A stretch of 64,000 bases of DNA from Alistipes timonensis JC136 (lineage in GTDB: Bacteria > Bacteroidota > Bacteroidia > Bacteroidales > Rikenellaceae), in NCBI RefSeq assembly GCF_900107675.1, contig NZ_FNRI01000002.1, positions 1 through 64,000 of the forward strand, read 5' to 3'. Position numbers and translations under genes: made by a program. Below the pieces are notes generated by a model that searched no databases, was not told the DNA's origin, and was given only the letters and a program-made list of their open reading frames with translations. Below, in pieces: positions 39,485 through 48,128 of this stretch (the stretch's first letter is position 1; every line of letters begins with the position of its first letter).

Positions 39485-41137
39485 ATGAAAAAAAGCATCA
39501 AATATCTATTGGGCGCAGCGATCGTCGTTCCGGCGCTGGTGTCGTGCAGCGATTTTCTGGATCAGAATCCCGACCTGCGCACCACGCTGGATTCCGAGGA
39601 GAAAATCGCCAACATCCTCGTTTCGGCCTATGTGAGCGGAGCGGGCAGTTACCAGCTGGTCGCCGAGCTCTCGTCGGACAACGTCTGCGACCACGGCATC
39701 AAAAAAGACTACAACCAGTTCTATCAGGACGTTTACGAATGGGCCGAGGAGGTTACCAGCAACAACGATGCGCCGCGCAACATTTGGAGCACCAACTATA
39801 AAAACATCGCCAACGCCAATCAAGCGCTGGCGGCCATCGAGGAACTGGGCGGCCCCGCCACGGCGAAACTCAAGGCCAGCAAAGGCGAAGCGCTCCTGTG
39901 CCGCGCCTACTCGCATTTCGTGCTGGCGAACATATTCTGCATGCCCTACAATCCCGCAACGGCGGGTGATTACATGGGCATACCGTATATGGACCACGCC
40001 GAAACCGACCTCAATCCCCAATACGAGCGCGGAACGCTCCGTGAGGTTTACGAGAAAATCGGCCTGGACATCGAAGAGGGCATTCCCCTGCTCGACGACA
40101 CCTCCTATTCGGTCGCCAAGTATCATTTCAACTACAAGGCGGCCTGCTGCTTCGCCTCGCGCTATTACCTCTTCATCCAGGACTGGGACAACGCCATCAA
40201 GTACGCGACGAAAGTGCTGACTTCCAATCCGGAGTCGCTGCTGCGCGATTACGATGCGATCGCGGCCCTGCCCAACAGTTCCAGCCGGCATCAGGCGTAC
40301 GTCAGCTCGTCCAGCACAGCCAATTTCCTGCTTCAGGCCGCCACCTCGAACAGCGGACTGCTTTTCGACTGGTACAGCACCGCCGGACGTTATTCGCACG
40401 GTAAAATTCAAGGGACCTACGAGACCGTTCAGCCGAAAAAGGGCGGCCCGTGGGGCAGCGGAGTGAGCTTCAAGGCCGCGCATGCGGTGCTCTCGACCTC
40501 CGGCAAATACGTCCTGCCGCGCACGTGGCGCGTATTCCAATACACCGACCCCGTAGCCGGGACCGGCTATAACAAGGCCGTGTCGGTGCTGTTCTGCACC
40601 GAAGAGGCGCTGCTCAACCGGGCCGAGGCTTACATCATGAAGATGAGCGAGGACCCGGATGCCGTGAACAGTGCGCTGGCAGACATGAACCTCTATGCCT
40701 CGAACCTCTTTTCGGCGGGCTTCAGCCCCATGACGGAAGCCTCGATCAGGAAATGGGCTACGGAGACCTATCCCGACTATTCCGAACTTTACGTCGGGAA
40801 GACCTCTGCCAGCAGTCCGCAGACGCTCAACCCCAAGAAGAAACTCCATGCCGCTCCCTACAACGCGCTCGAAGAGGGCGGCGCACAGGAGAACATGCTT
40901 CAGGCGTTGATCTTCATGCGGCGTTACCAGTTCCTCCACGAAGGCATGCGGTGGTTCGACACGCGACGCTTCGGCATCACGGTCTACCGCTACCTGCTGG
41001 ACGAGGACGATGAAACCGTTGTGCAAATCACCGATCAGATCAGCGACGAAAACGGCACGCCGGACCTGCGGCGCGCCCTGCAACTCCCTGCCGACGTTAT
41101 CGCCGCCGGTCTGACGCCCAATCCGAGAAACAAATAA
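39485..41137 (+). CDS. RagB/SusD family nutrient-binding lipoprotein
   Basis: A 550-residue surface lipoprotein. The signal ends in VSC with lipid Cys at residue 22, followed by SDFLDQNPDLRTTLDSEEKIANILVSAY, a typical SusD start. Helical TPR-like units follow, including KASKGEALLCRAYSHFVLANIFCMPYNP. The conserved C-terminal region MLQALIFMRRYQFLHEGMRWFDTRRFG is intact. It caps the SusC-like channel encoded just upstream. The ligand cannot be read from sequence. Confidence 0.95.
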   Translation: MKKSIKYLLGAAIVVPALVSCSDFLDQNPDLRTTLDSEEKIANILVSAYVSGAGSYQLVAELSSDNVCDHGIKKDYNQFYQDVYEWAEEVTSNNDAPRNIWSTNYKNIANANQALAAIEELGGPATAKLKASKGEALLCRAYSHFVLANIFCMPYNPATAGDYMGIPYMDHAETDLNPQYERGTLREVYEKIGLDIEEGIPLLDDTSYSVAKYHFNYKAACCFASRYYLFIQDWDNAIKYATKVLTSNPESLLRDYDAIAALPNSSSRHQAYVSSSSTANFLLQAATSNSGLLFDWYSTAGRYSHGKIQGTYETVQPKKGGPWGSGVSFKAAHAVLSTSGKYVLPRTWRVFQYTDPVAGTGYNKAVSVLFCTEEALLNRAEAYIMKMSEDPDAVNSALADMNLYASNLFSAGFSPMTEASIRKWATETYPDYSELYVGKTSASSPQTLNPKKKLHAAPYNALEEGGAQENMLQALIFMRRYQFLHEGMRWFDTRRFGITVYRYLLDEDDETVVQITDQISDENGTPDLRRALQLPADVIAAGLTPNPRNK

Positions 41138-41149
41138 ACGTATGTGCGT

Positions 41150-42073
41150 ATGAAAAAGAATCTGATATATCTGCTGTTTTCCGCCGTGCTGTTCTGCACG
41201 GCACTGACGGCCTGCTCGGAAGACGAACTGAGTGCGACCAGCGTGGTCCGTCCCTCGATCACCGAGCAAAACGATTTCGACCGCTGGCTCGACCGCAATT
41301 ATGTCCAGACGTACAACATCAAATTCAAATACCGCTTCGAGGACATCGAGTCGAGCATGGGCTACTACCTCACGCCGGCCAAGTACGAACAGTCCATCGC
41401 CATGGCCAAGCTGATACGCCACATGTGTCTGGAGGTTTACGACGAGCTGACCGGCAGTACGGAGTTTATCCGGAACTATTTCCCGAAAATCCTCTATCTG
41501 GTGGGGTCGTACGCCTACAAGACCAACGGTTCGGTGGTCCTGGGAACGGCCGAAGCCGGCGCGAAGATTACGTTCTACAACCTCGACAACCTCGTGCCCA
41601 AAGAGGTCAATGCGAAAACGTCCTATTTCAAAACGACGCACCACGAGTTCGCCCACATCCTCAATCAGACGAAGCCCTATCCGACCGATTTCACGGAGAT
41701 ATCCGGTCCGAAATACGTACAGGATCAGTGTTTCGAGATCTACAAGACCGAAGATCAGGCGCAACAGGACGGTTTTATCTCCCGCTACGCCTCGAAGAGC
41801 GACGGCGAGGATTTCGTGGAACTCATCTCCCTCTACGTCAACCGGACCGCCGAGGAGTGGGAGTCGATGCTGAAAACAGCCGGCTCGACGGGCCGCGCCA
41901 CGATCGAAGCCAAGTTCGAGATCGTGTACAACTACATGAGCAACAGTTGGGACATCGACCTGAACAAAATGCGTGAAATCGTACTGCGGCGTGCGGCCGA
42001 AGCCCCCGACCTCGACTTCGACTCGCTCGACGACGAAACGGACGCTCCCGAAAATTCCGGTACAAACGAATAA
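41150..42073 (+). CDS. Putative zinc-binding metallopeptidase lipoprotein
   Basis: I start this at the ATG at 41150 (307 residues); a GTG six bases earlier is in frame. The signal MKKNLIYLLFSAVLFCTALTAC gives a lipobox. A gluzincin-like zinc motif HHEFAHILNQTK (HExxH) is near residue 165. Downstream the stretch GEDFVELISLYV offers a third ligand (Glu), as expected in the putative zinc-binding metallopeptidase family often encoded next to SusC/SusD pairs. It is probably surface-exposed and may process the peptide or glycopeptide taken up by the SusCD pair. Confidence 0.85.
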   Translation: MKKNLIYLLFSAVLFCTALTACSEDELSATSVVRPSITEQNDFDRWLDRNYVQTYNIKFKYRFEDIESSMGYYLTPAKYEQSIAMAKLIRHMCLEVYDELTGSTEFIRNYFPKILYLVGSYAYKTNGSVVLGTAEAGAKITFYNLDNLVPKEVNAKTSYFKTTHHEFAHILNQTKPYPTDFTEISGPKYVQDQCFEIYKTEDQAQQDGFISRYASKSDGEDFVELISLYVNRTAEEWESMLKTAGSTGRATIEAKFEIVYNYMSNSWDIDLNKMREIVLRRAAEAPDLDFDSLDDETDAPENSGTNE

Positions 42074-42085
42074 GCGACACCAAAT

Positions 42086-43948
42086 ATGAAAAGATCAGCA
42101 ATCATACTGTTATTGTTTCTGGCCGTTCCGGCTCTGCTCACTTCATGTCTGTTCGACGAGGAGGATTTGTTCGACCAGTCCGCCTCCGAGCGCATCGAAG
42201 CAGCCAAGCAGGAGGCCAAGACCATACTCGAAAGTGCCGAAAACGGATGGCACGTGCGTTATTTCCCCTCCCCGACCCTGGAGTTCGGCGGATACAACCT
42301 GTTCTTCAAATTCTCCGATGGCAAGGTTACCGTGGCCTCCGAAATCGAAAGGGACCCCTCGACTACCGAGACGAGTCTCTATTCGCTGGGCGAAGATCTG
42401 GGCGTTACGCTCAATTTCGACACGAAGAACGCCCTGATAAACTATTTCGTACATCCGAGAAACCCCGACGGACTCGGATCGAGCTACAAGGGCATGGAGG
42501 GCGACTACAAATTTACGGTGATGGAGACCTCGGCCGAGCAGGTCATTCTGCGCGGAATCATCTCAGGGAATTATTACGTGATGACACCGGTCGCCGCCGA
42601 AACCGACTGGGCGTCGGAGATGGAAACCTACCGGAACAACTCAGAGGACATGGCATTCAGCTCCTATTCTTTCGTCGTGAAGGGCAAGGCGTATCCGGCG
42701 ACGCTCACAAACCGCCGCTTTGCGGTCAAAATCGACAACGAAACCACGTTTTACGTACCGTTCATCTACACCAGGACCGGCCTTAGCTTCTACATGCCGA
42801 TCGAGGCCGACGGTGTGACGGCGCAGGATTTCGATTTCGTCGACGGCTACTATTTCGCTGAAGCCAACGGCGCCGACTTCAAGATCATGACGCCCGAGCC
42901 GATTCGTTCGGACATCAAATTCGAGGTAACGGTTCCCGAGGAAACCAAAACCTATAAAAAGGTCGTCGTGAATGCCGCACCCTCGAACGATACGGAGTAC
43001 TACTACATCGGCGTGATGCCGAAATCCGAATTCGAGGCCCAGCGGGAAAAGAAACTGCTGCAAAACCTTGTCGGCGTACTCAACAGCAACATCGGAGCCG
43101 GAGACGATCCCGAAACCATCGCCGCAAGCCTGTTATACAAGGGCAACGGCTCCTATACGCTCGACTATCCGAGTTTCTACGACGAATACGTAGCCGTAGT
43201 ATTCGGCTGTGCCATTTCTGACGGAGCCATACTCTCCACCACATCCGTCACTTCGCAGCCGTTCTCCGTCAGCCCATCACTGCTGCCGGACAATGCGGCC
43301 GGCAACTACAAGAGGTGGCTGGGCAAATGGGCCGTCACGAGCACGTCGTCCGAAACGAGCGGCACGTCCTATACGTTCTACATCACGGTCAAACCCAACG
43401 TCATCAATTCGAGTTACAAGATCTCGGGATGGGGGTATACGACCTATGCGAATCTGGTCGACATCTCGGCTACCTACCTGTCGTCCACGGGAGTCCTGCG
43501 CGTTACGGGCAATCAGGAGAATCTCTACCAGACGAAGACGGGAACGGTCTACCTCGCCAACCGGTACGTCAACCGGGATACCGGAAGCGGATACGGCATT
43601 CTCAATTCGACCAATGCTTCGAACCTGGTGGCCACGTACGAAGAGTCCGGAAAGGCCAAGATGGTCGGTCGCAACGGATCGCTGTCCAACGGTGTGAATT
43701 TCACGATCAGTTGCCTCGAAATGTATGAACGCAGGGCCGGGTCCACTTCGTATTACTACCTGCCGATCGCATCGGGTTACACCTCGCTGGACTACTTCGT
43801 AGGACCTTACACGATGGTTCAGTTGGTGGATGCCGACGGCAATGAGATTTCCGGAGCCGGGCCCCGGGCGACAGCCGCAACGACGGCCGCAATGCCCGGA
43901 CCGGCCGCGAAGGCCCTCGGCTCGGAGAGTGTCGCAGCCCGAGAGTGA
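42086..43948 (+). CDS. DUF4302-like surface lipoprotein
   Basis: A 620-residue lipoprotein (signal MKRSAIILLLFLAVPALLTSC). The mature part opens with FDQSASERIEAAKQEAKTILESAENGWHVRYFPSPTLEFGGYNLFFKF, a pattern of DUF4302-type proteins that accompany SusC/SusD loci. The second half is rich in Ser, Thr, Tyr and Gly (WAVTSTSSETSGTSYTFYITVKPNVINSSYKI) and looks like beta-strands, perhaps a carbohydrate- or protein-binding module. It ends the four-gene unit and is followed by a strong hairpin. Function unknown; the family name is from memory of the pattern. Confidence 0.7.
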   Translation: MKRSAIILLLFLAVPALLTSCLFDEEDLFDQSASERIEAAKQEAKTILESAENGWHVRYFPSPTLEFGGYNLFFKFSDGKVTVASEIERDPSTTETSLYSLGEDLGVTLNFDTKNALINYFVHPRNPDGLGSSYKGMEGDYKFTVMETSAEQVILRGIISGNYYVMTPVAAETDWASEMETYRNNSEDMAFSSYSFVVKGKAYPATLTNRRFAVKIDNETTFYVPFIYTRTGLSFYMPIEADGVTAQDFDFVDGYYFAEANGADFKIMTPEPIRSDIKFEVTVPEETKTYKKVVVNAAPSNDTEYYYIGVMPKSEFEAQREKKLLQNLVGVLNSNIGAGDDPETIAASLLYKGNGSYTLDYPSFYDEYVAVVFGCAISDGAILSTTSVTSQPFSVSPSLLPDNAAGNYKRWLGKWAVTSTSSETSGTSYTFYITVKPNVINSSYKISGWGYTTYANLVDISATYLSSTGVLRVTGNQENLYQTKTGTVYLANRYVNRDTGSGYGILNSTNASNLVATYEESGKAKMVGRNGSLSNGVNFTISCLEMYERRAGSTSYYYLPIASGYTSLDYFVGPYTMVQLVDADGNEISGAGPRATAATTAAMPGPAAKALGSESVAARE

Positions 43949-43966
43949 TCCCTTGCTATCCCCGAA

Positions 43967-44001
43967 CAAAGAGCTGTCTGCTGGATGCAGACAGCTCTTT
44001 G
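43967..44001 (+). terminator. Hairpin ending the SusCD locus
   Basis: A perfect 15-bp stem (43967-43981 / 43987-44001) with a 5-nt loop. The 3' arm ends in CTTTG, not a long T run. Confidence 0.75.
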
Positions 44002-44131
44002 TATGAAATCTCGTATACTGCGATCCGGCTGCCACATCGATGACTTGGAATCCATAGCTTCCGGCGGCGGACTTTGCAGCGGCGTCGTAAGCAGCGACGG
44101 GAGGGGCTTTTGCTCCCATTCATTTTTTTCC

Positions 44132-44139
44132 TATCTTTA
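44132..44139 (+). promoter_or_regulatory. -7 box for the LytTR two-component genes
   Basis: TATCTTTA directly before the ATG at 44144, which would give a very short leader. Confidence 0.5.
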
Positions 44140-44143
44140 CCCC

Positions 44144-45211
44144 ATGAAGATCCAGAAAAAACAAGCCATCGGCGAAAACCTGCTTTATGTGATGGTCTGG
44201 GCGGCCATCATCCTGGTACCCGTGCTCAACTCCCAGATGATGTCGGAGATGCACGTCAACCTGGAGAACGTGCTGATCGCCTGGCGGCAGATCGCCCCCT
44301 ATCTGATCATCTTCCTCATCCACAACGCTGTCATCGCACCGCGCTACATGCTCCGACGCAAGTATGGGAAATACCTGCTGAGCAACCTCGCGCTGATTAT
44401 CAGCGTCTTCTGGCTGGTGCAGATCTACGAGGACCATCTCTCCGACCACCTTCTCAAACAGGCCGATCCCGAGGCGCTCGACGCCTACCGCAAGGCGTCG
44501 TTCTCCAACCTGGAGATGTACTGGAGCGTTGTGCTGGGGTTCTTCATGACCGGCGCCAACACGGGCATCAAACTCATCTACCAGTCGATGCGCGACGAGC
44601 AGCAAATGGAGGTGCTCAAACGCCAAAACCTGCAGGCAGAAATGGACTACCTCAAATACCAGATCAACCCGCACTTTTTCATGAACACGCTCAACAACAT
44701 CCACGCGCTGATCGACATCGACACCGAGTCGGCCAAGAACGCCGTGATCGAGCTCTCGAAGATGATGCGTTACGTGCTCTACGACTCGGGCCGCGAGATC
44801 ATCTCGCTGAACCGCGACATCCAATTCCTGAAAAATTACATCGAACTGATGCGCATCCGTTACACCGACGATGTGGACATCCGCGTGGAGTATCCCCGCG
44901 ACCTGCCCGAGCAGGTGTCGATCCCCCCGCTGCTGCTGATCGTGTTCGTCGAGAACGCTTTCAAACACGGCATCAGCTACAACCATCCGTCGTTCATCCA
45001 CCTGCGCATCGAATATGCCGACAAGACGGTCACGGGGACGCTCTCGAACAGCCGCCACCCGGCGGCCGCCACAAAACAGGCCGGCATCGGACTGGACAAC
45101 GTCCGCAAACGCCTGGCCCTGATCTACGGCGAAAAGAACTACACGCTCGACATCCGCGAGGAAGAAAGAACCTATACCGTAAAACTCGTAATCCCGACGC
45201 TCAATGCTTAA
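44144..45211 (+). CDS. Sensor histidine kinase of the LytS/YehU type
   Basis: 355 residues from the ATG at 44144; an upstream in-frame extension lacks a promoter and is not used. Four hydrophobic segments occupy residues 1-150, followed by the His_kinase domain YLKYQINPHFFMNTLNNIHALIDIDTESAKNAVIELSKMMRYVLYDS, with the phosphoacceptor His in NPHFF. The ATP-binding part contains IPPLLLIVFVENAFKHGI (N box) and a weak G box AGIGLDNVRKRLALIYG. It sits in the inner membrane. The gene overlaps the response regulator by eight bases, so the two act as a pair. Confidence 0.94.
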   Translation: MKIQKKQAIGENLLYVMVWAAIILVPVLNSQMMSEMHVNLENVLIAWRQIAPYLIIFLIHNAVIAPRYMLRRKYGKYLLSNLALIISVFWLVQIYEDHLSDHLLKQADPEALDAYRKASFSNLEMYWSVVLGFFMTGANTGIKLIYQSMRDEQQMEVLKRQNLQAEMDYLKYQINPHFFMNTLNNIHALIDIDTESAKNAVIELSKMMRYVLYDSGREIISLNRDIQFLKNYIELMRIRYTDDVDIRVEYPRDLPEQVSIPPLLLIVFVENAFKHGISYNHPSFIHLRIEYADKTVTGTLSNSRHPAAATKQAGIGLDNVRKRLALIYGEKNYTLDIREEERTYTVKLVIPTLNA

Positions 45212-45944
45212 ATGTATCGCCATCGATGACGAGCCGCTGGCTCTGCGTCAACTGACAAGCTATATCTCGAAGATTCCCTATCTGGAACTCGCGGCAACGT
45301 TCAACAACGCCCTCGAAGCCCAGCAAATGCTGACCGGGCAGCGCGTGGACCTGATTTTCGTGGACATCAACATGCCCGACCTGAACGGTGTGGACTTCGT
45401 TCGCGGACTGATCGAACGCCCGATGATCATCTTCACGACCGCCTACTCGGAATATGCCGTCGAAGGATTCAAACTCGATGCCGTGGACTACCTGCTCAAA
45501 CCCTTCGGGTTCGCAGACTTCAGCCGCGCGGCCGCCAAAGCCAACTCCCTCTACGAGCTGCGCCACAACCAGCGCATGCCTCAGGAAGGGGAATCGGAGG
45601 CGCTGCCCAAGGACAAGGAGTACATCTCCGTAAAGGCCGACTACAAGGTCTCGCTGGTGAAAATCAGCGACATCATCTACCTCGAAAGCGAAGGCGAGTA
45701 CGTGCGCATGCACCTCATCGACGGCTCGACCATCACCACGCTGTTCCGTCTCAAAAACATGGAGACGGCGCTTCCGTCGGAGCTGTTCATGCGCGTACAC
45801 CGCTCGTACATCGTCAACCTGCGCATGATAAAGGCCTACGTCAAAGGACGCATCTTCCTCAGCGACACGGAGTACGTGCCGATCGGCGAGAATTACAAGG
45901 AGGCTTTCCAGGGATATGTGGACAAAAATTTCCGGAACCTCTAA
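45204..45944 (+). CDS. LytTR-family response regulator
   Basis: A 246-residue regulator. The receiver domain (1-120) has acidic DDE at residues 8-10, the phosphorylation Asp in IFVDINMPDLNG near residue 54, and Lys in LLKPF near residue 99. The C-terminal LytTR DNA-binding domain runs from EYISVKADYKVSLVKISDIIYLESEGEYVRMHLIDG to VPIGENYKEAF. It overlaps the kinase gene. Targets are unknown; the SusCD locus upstream is separated by a terminator. Confidence 0.95.
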   Translation: MLKCIAIDDEPLALRQLTSYISKIPYLELAATFNNALEAQQMLTGQRVDLIFVDINMPDLNGVDFVRGLIERPMIIFTTAYSEYAVEGFKLDAVDYLLKPFGFADFSRAAAKANSLYELRHNQRMPQEGESEALPKDKEYISVKADYKVSLVKISDIIYLESEGEYVRMHLIDGSTITTLFRLKNMETALPSELFMRVHRSYIVNLRMIKAYVKGRIFLSDTEYVPIGENYKEAFQGYVDKNFRNL

Positions 45945-45956
45945 GCGGATTCCGGA

Positions 45957-46421
45957 TTACGGGCGGGACGGCTCTCCGGAGAGGTTCGGGAATCCGTCGA
46001 GTCGGACATACTCCCCGTCGCGGCATTCGCAGCAATAGTGCCTCAGTCCGTTGGTCAGGATCAGGTAGCGGGCGTTGAGTACCGAATTATAGCGCACGGC
46101 CTGCGCGAACGTCCGGCTGTCGATCGGGATGCCCGGAGCTTTGCATTCGGCCAGAAGCAGCGGCTCGGCACGGTCGCCCACGACCACCACATCGGCCCGC
46201 TGGGGCTGTCCGTTGAGTGCCACGGCATACTCCTGGACAACACGCTTGGGCTGAACCCCGCAGTGCTCCGTCAGGTAGGCGATGAGATGCTGCCGCACCC
46301 ACTCCTCGGGCGTCAGCACGAGGTAGATGCCCCGCAGGGCGTCCCAGACCTCCACACCGTCGCCCCGGCGGCGGGCACGCAGCCGGATGGCCGGAAAATT
46401 GAGTTTAGGCAGTTCGGACAT
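45957..46421 (-). CDS. HsdR-N-terminal-like (PD-(D/E)xK) protein
   Basis: 154 residues from the ATG at 46421; the longer frame runs through the promoter at 46458-46465. The sequence VWDALRGIYLVLTPEEWVRQHLIAYLTEHCGVQPKRVVQEYAV and then RADVVVVGDRAEPLLLAECKAPG carries a D...ExK pattern typical of the type I restriction enzyme R-protein N-terminal domain. Standalone proteins of this kind are widespread in Bacteroidetes and are not by themselves restriction systems; there are no hsdM or hsdS genes nearby. Function unknown. Confidence 0.85.
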   Translation of the reverse strand: MSELPKLNFPAIRLRARRRGDGVEVWDALRGIYLVLTPEEWVRQHLIAYLTEHCGVQPKRVVQEYAVALNGQPQRADVVVVGDRAEPLLLAECKAPGIPIDSRTFAQAVRYNSVLNARYLILTNGLRHYCCECRDGEYVRLDGFPNLSGEPSRP

Positions 46422-46442
46422 CGCAGTTTTGAAAAATTTCCG

Positions 46443-46465
46443 TAACTTTACGGAGGACAAATATA
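46443..46465. promoter_or_regulatory. Closely packed divergent promoter boxes
   Basis: TAACTTTA at 46443-46450 faces right, toward the GH2-like gene. TATATTTG, read on the minus strand at 46458-46465, faces left, toward the HsdR-N gene. Their transcription units overlap. Confidence 0.55.
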
Positions 46466-46472
46466 CGAACTT

Positions 46473-47771
46473 ATGCGGACTATTCTTTCGACCATAGCGC
46501 TTTTTTCCCTCTGCGGGCTCTTCGCCCAGGAGTATGTGCCTACCCACGGACGCGAACTGCCGCGCGGCGGACTGCTCGTCTACCCTTCGGCCGAAGCGGC
46601 CACGGCGGCCGACGGCGGCGACAACCGGTATTTCACGCGGCTGACGGAGTGGAACCTCCAAGGCAACGTCTTTTCGACCGATTTCACCGTGCCTTTCGCC
46701 TGGGCCAACCGTCAGGTCCTTTTCCACCTGGGCTGGGCTTCGGGCGACTATGAGGTGCGCGTGAACGGCCGTCCGGCAGCCTACAACGCCGACGGAAATA
46801 CCCCGGCGGAGTTCAACCTCACCAAGTTGGCGAAGGAGGGACGGAACACGCTCGAAGTCATCGTCGCACAGCCCTCCCCCACGGCTCCGCTCGAGAGTTG
46901 GAAGGAGACTCCCCAGCCCGCCATCGGGAAGGCTTGGGTGATGAGCCAGCCGACGCTGTACATCCGCGACATCGTCACCCGGACCCGGCTTGCCGAGGAC
47001 GGCAGCGCTACGGCCGAAGTGGCCGTCGTGCTGAAAAGCAACGCCCTCAATCCGCGCACGTCACGCATTCACTACGAACTGCTCACCCCGACGGGCGAGC
47101 GCGCCGCCGCCGGCCATAAGGATTTTACCCTCGACATGCGGCGCGAAGATACGCTGCGTTTCCTGACCCGCATTCCCACAAACATGCTGTGGAGTGCCGA
47201 TCTGCCCACACAATACACCCTGCGGCTCAAAACCCAGCACGAAGGCCGTTATGTCGAGTATCTGGAGCTCCGCCCCGGGTTCCGCTCGGTAGAGATGCAC
47301 GACGGCCGGATGTCGGTGAACGGGCAGCCCGTGACGCTGCGCGTGCGCGAAGTGCCCGCCTCGATCACCGAAAACGAAATCGCCGCGCTCCGCGAGCAGG
47401 GATACAACACGCTCAAACTGCTGCCGGGCCCCGTACCCGAATCACTGCTGGATTTTTGCGACATGCAGGGCCTCTATGTGATCGCGCAGGTACCGATCGA
47501 CACCCGTCGCAGCGGGGATTCGCGCCGCCGGGGCGGCAATCCGTCCAACGCACCGGAATGGCTCGGGGCTTATCTCGAGCGCACGGAGAACAGCTACCAT
47601 ACGACCAAGCGTCACCCATCGGTAGTGGCTTTCTCGCTGGCCGAGAAGTCGGCGAACGGGATCAATCTTTACGAAAGCTATTTGAATATGAAGCGTTTCG
47701 GTGATACGCGCCCCTTCATCTACCCCGATGCAGGCGGCGAGTGGAACAGCGACAAACTGGCGCTGGAATAA
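46473..47771 (+). CDS. GH2-like secreted protein, probably catalytically inactive
   Basis: A 432-residue exported protein (signal MRTILSTIALFSLCGLFAQEY). It has a sugar-binding jelly-roll like that of glycoside hydrolase family 2 (FSTDFTVPFAWANRQVLFHLGWASGDYEVRVNGRPAAYN), an immunoglobulin-like part, and the beginning of a TIM barrel (SITENEIAALREQGYNTLKLLPGPV). Where GH2 enzymes carry S-L-G-N-E with the acid/base Glu, this one reads FSLAEKSANG, so the Asn-Glu pair is replaced by Glu-Lys. The barrel stops before a nucleophile region. It is much shorter than active GH2 enzymes, so a binding or vestigial role is likely. Confidence 0.7.
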   Translation: MRTILSTIALFSLCGLFAQEYVPTHGRELPRGGLLVYPSAEAATAADGGDNRYFTRLTEWNLQGNVFSTDFTVPFAWANRQVLFHLGWASGDYEVRVNGRPAAYNADGNTPAEFNLTKLAKEGRNTLEVIVAQPSPTAPLESWKETPQPAIGKAWVMSQPTLYIRDIVTRTRLAEDGSATAEVAVVLKSNALNPRTSRIHYELLTPTGERAAAGHKDFTLDMRREDTLRFLTRIPTNMLWSADLPTQYTLRLKTQHEGRYVEYLELRPGFRSVEMHDGRMSVNGQPVTLRVREVPASITENEIAALREQGYNTLKLLPGPVPESLLDFCDMQGLYVIAQVPIDTRRSGDSRRRGGNPSNAPEWLGAYLERTENSYHTTKRHPSVVAFSLAEKSANGINLYESYLNMKRFGDTRPFIYPDAGGEWNSDKLALE

Positions 47772-47821
47772 CTCCTGACGGCAAAAGAGCGAAATTTTGA
47801 TAAAATTTTTCCGACAAAATT

Positions 47822-47852
47822 TTTGGAGATAAAAAAATTATAGCTACCTTTG
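47822..47852 (+). promoter_or_regulatory. Promoter of tRNA-Lys
   Basis: TTTGG at 47822-47826 and TACCTTTG at 47845-47852 are spaced by 18 bases, 26 bases before the tRNA. Confidence 0.75.
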
Positions 47853-47877
47853 CACTCGCAATCGGATAACGATTGAT

Positions 47878-47950
47878 GCCTCTTTAGCTCAGTTGGTAGA
47901 GCACGACACTCTTAATGTTGGGGTCCAGGGTTCGAGCCCCTGAGGGGGTA
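47878..47950 (+). tRNA. tRNA-Lys (anticodon CTT)
   Basis: A 73-nt cloverleaf: acceptor GCCTCTT / AGGGGGT with G-U pairs and discriminator A; D-arm AGCTCAGTTGGTAGAGC; anticodon stem CGACA / TGTTG with loop CTCTTAA, anticodon CTT (reads AAG); T-arm CAGGG TTCGAGC CCCTG. No CCA is encoded. It has its own promoter and terminator. Confidence 0.93.
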
Positions 47951-47956
47951 CAAAGC

Positions 47957-47990
47957 AAAAGACTGATAATCAATGATTATCGGTCTTTTT
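47957..47990 (+). terminator. Terminator after tRNA-Lys (left copy)
   Basis: AAAAGACTGATAATCA pairs with TGATTATCGGTCTTTT, followed by a further T run; duplicated at 62119-62152. Confidence 0.85.
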
Positions 47991-48056
47991 GTTTTTTGTA
48001 TCCCAATCCAAACTCCTGACAATACAAGCCAATAACGGGCATTTTCAGCAGAAAAT

Positions 48057-48076
48057 GGTTACCAATTTGGTTACCT
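48057..48076 (+). repeat. Candidate integrase arm-type site, left end
   Basis: GGTTACC twice in direct orientation (48057-48063 and 48069-48075). The 18-mer TTACCAATTTGGTTACCT at 48059-48076 matches 61965-61982 near the right end with one mismatch. Confidence 0.55.
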
Positions 48077-48128
48077 GTTTTAGTCGGTAACTCCCCTGCT
48101 CCTTTTCATCTGATAATCTTGCAACAAT

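Larger units (their letters stand above)
47871..47996 (+). repeat. attL: left copy of the tRNA-Lys direct repeat
   Basis: About 126 bases, from GATTGATGCC through the entire tRNA-Lys and its terminator, are repeated at 62029-62158. The two differ by four extra G in the right copy. The repeat marks the left junction of an integrated element whose integrase gene starts 133 bases to the right. Confidence 0.88.

Noticed and set aside
45957..46421. Part of a type I restriction system
   Set aside because: Only the HsdR N-terminal-like domain is present; there is no motor domain and no hsdM or hsdS nearby.
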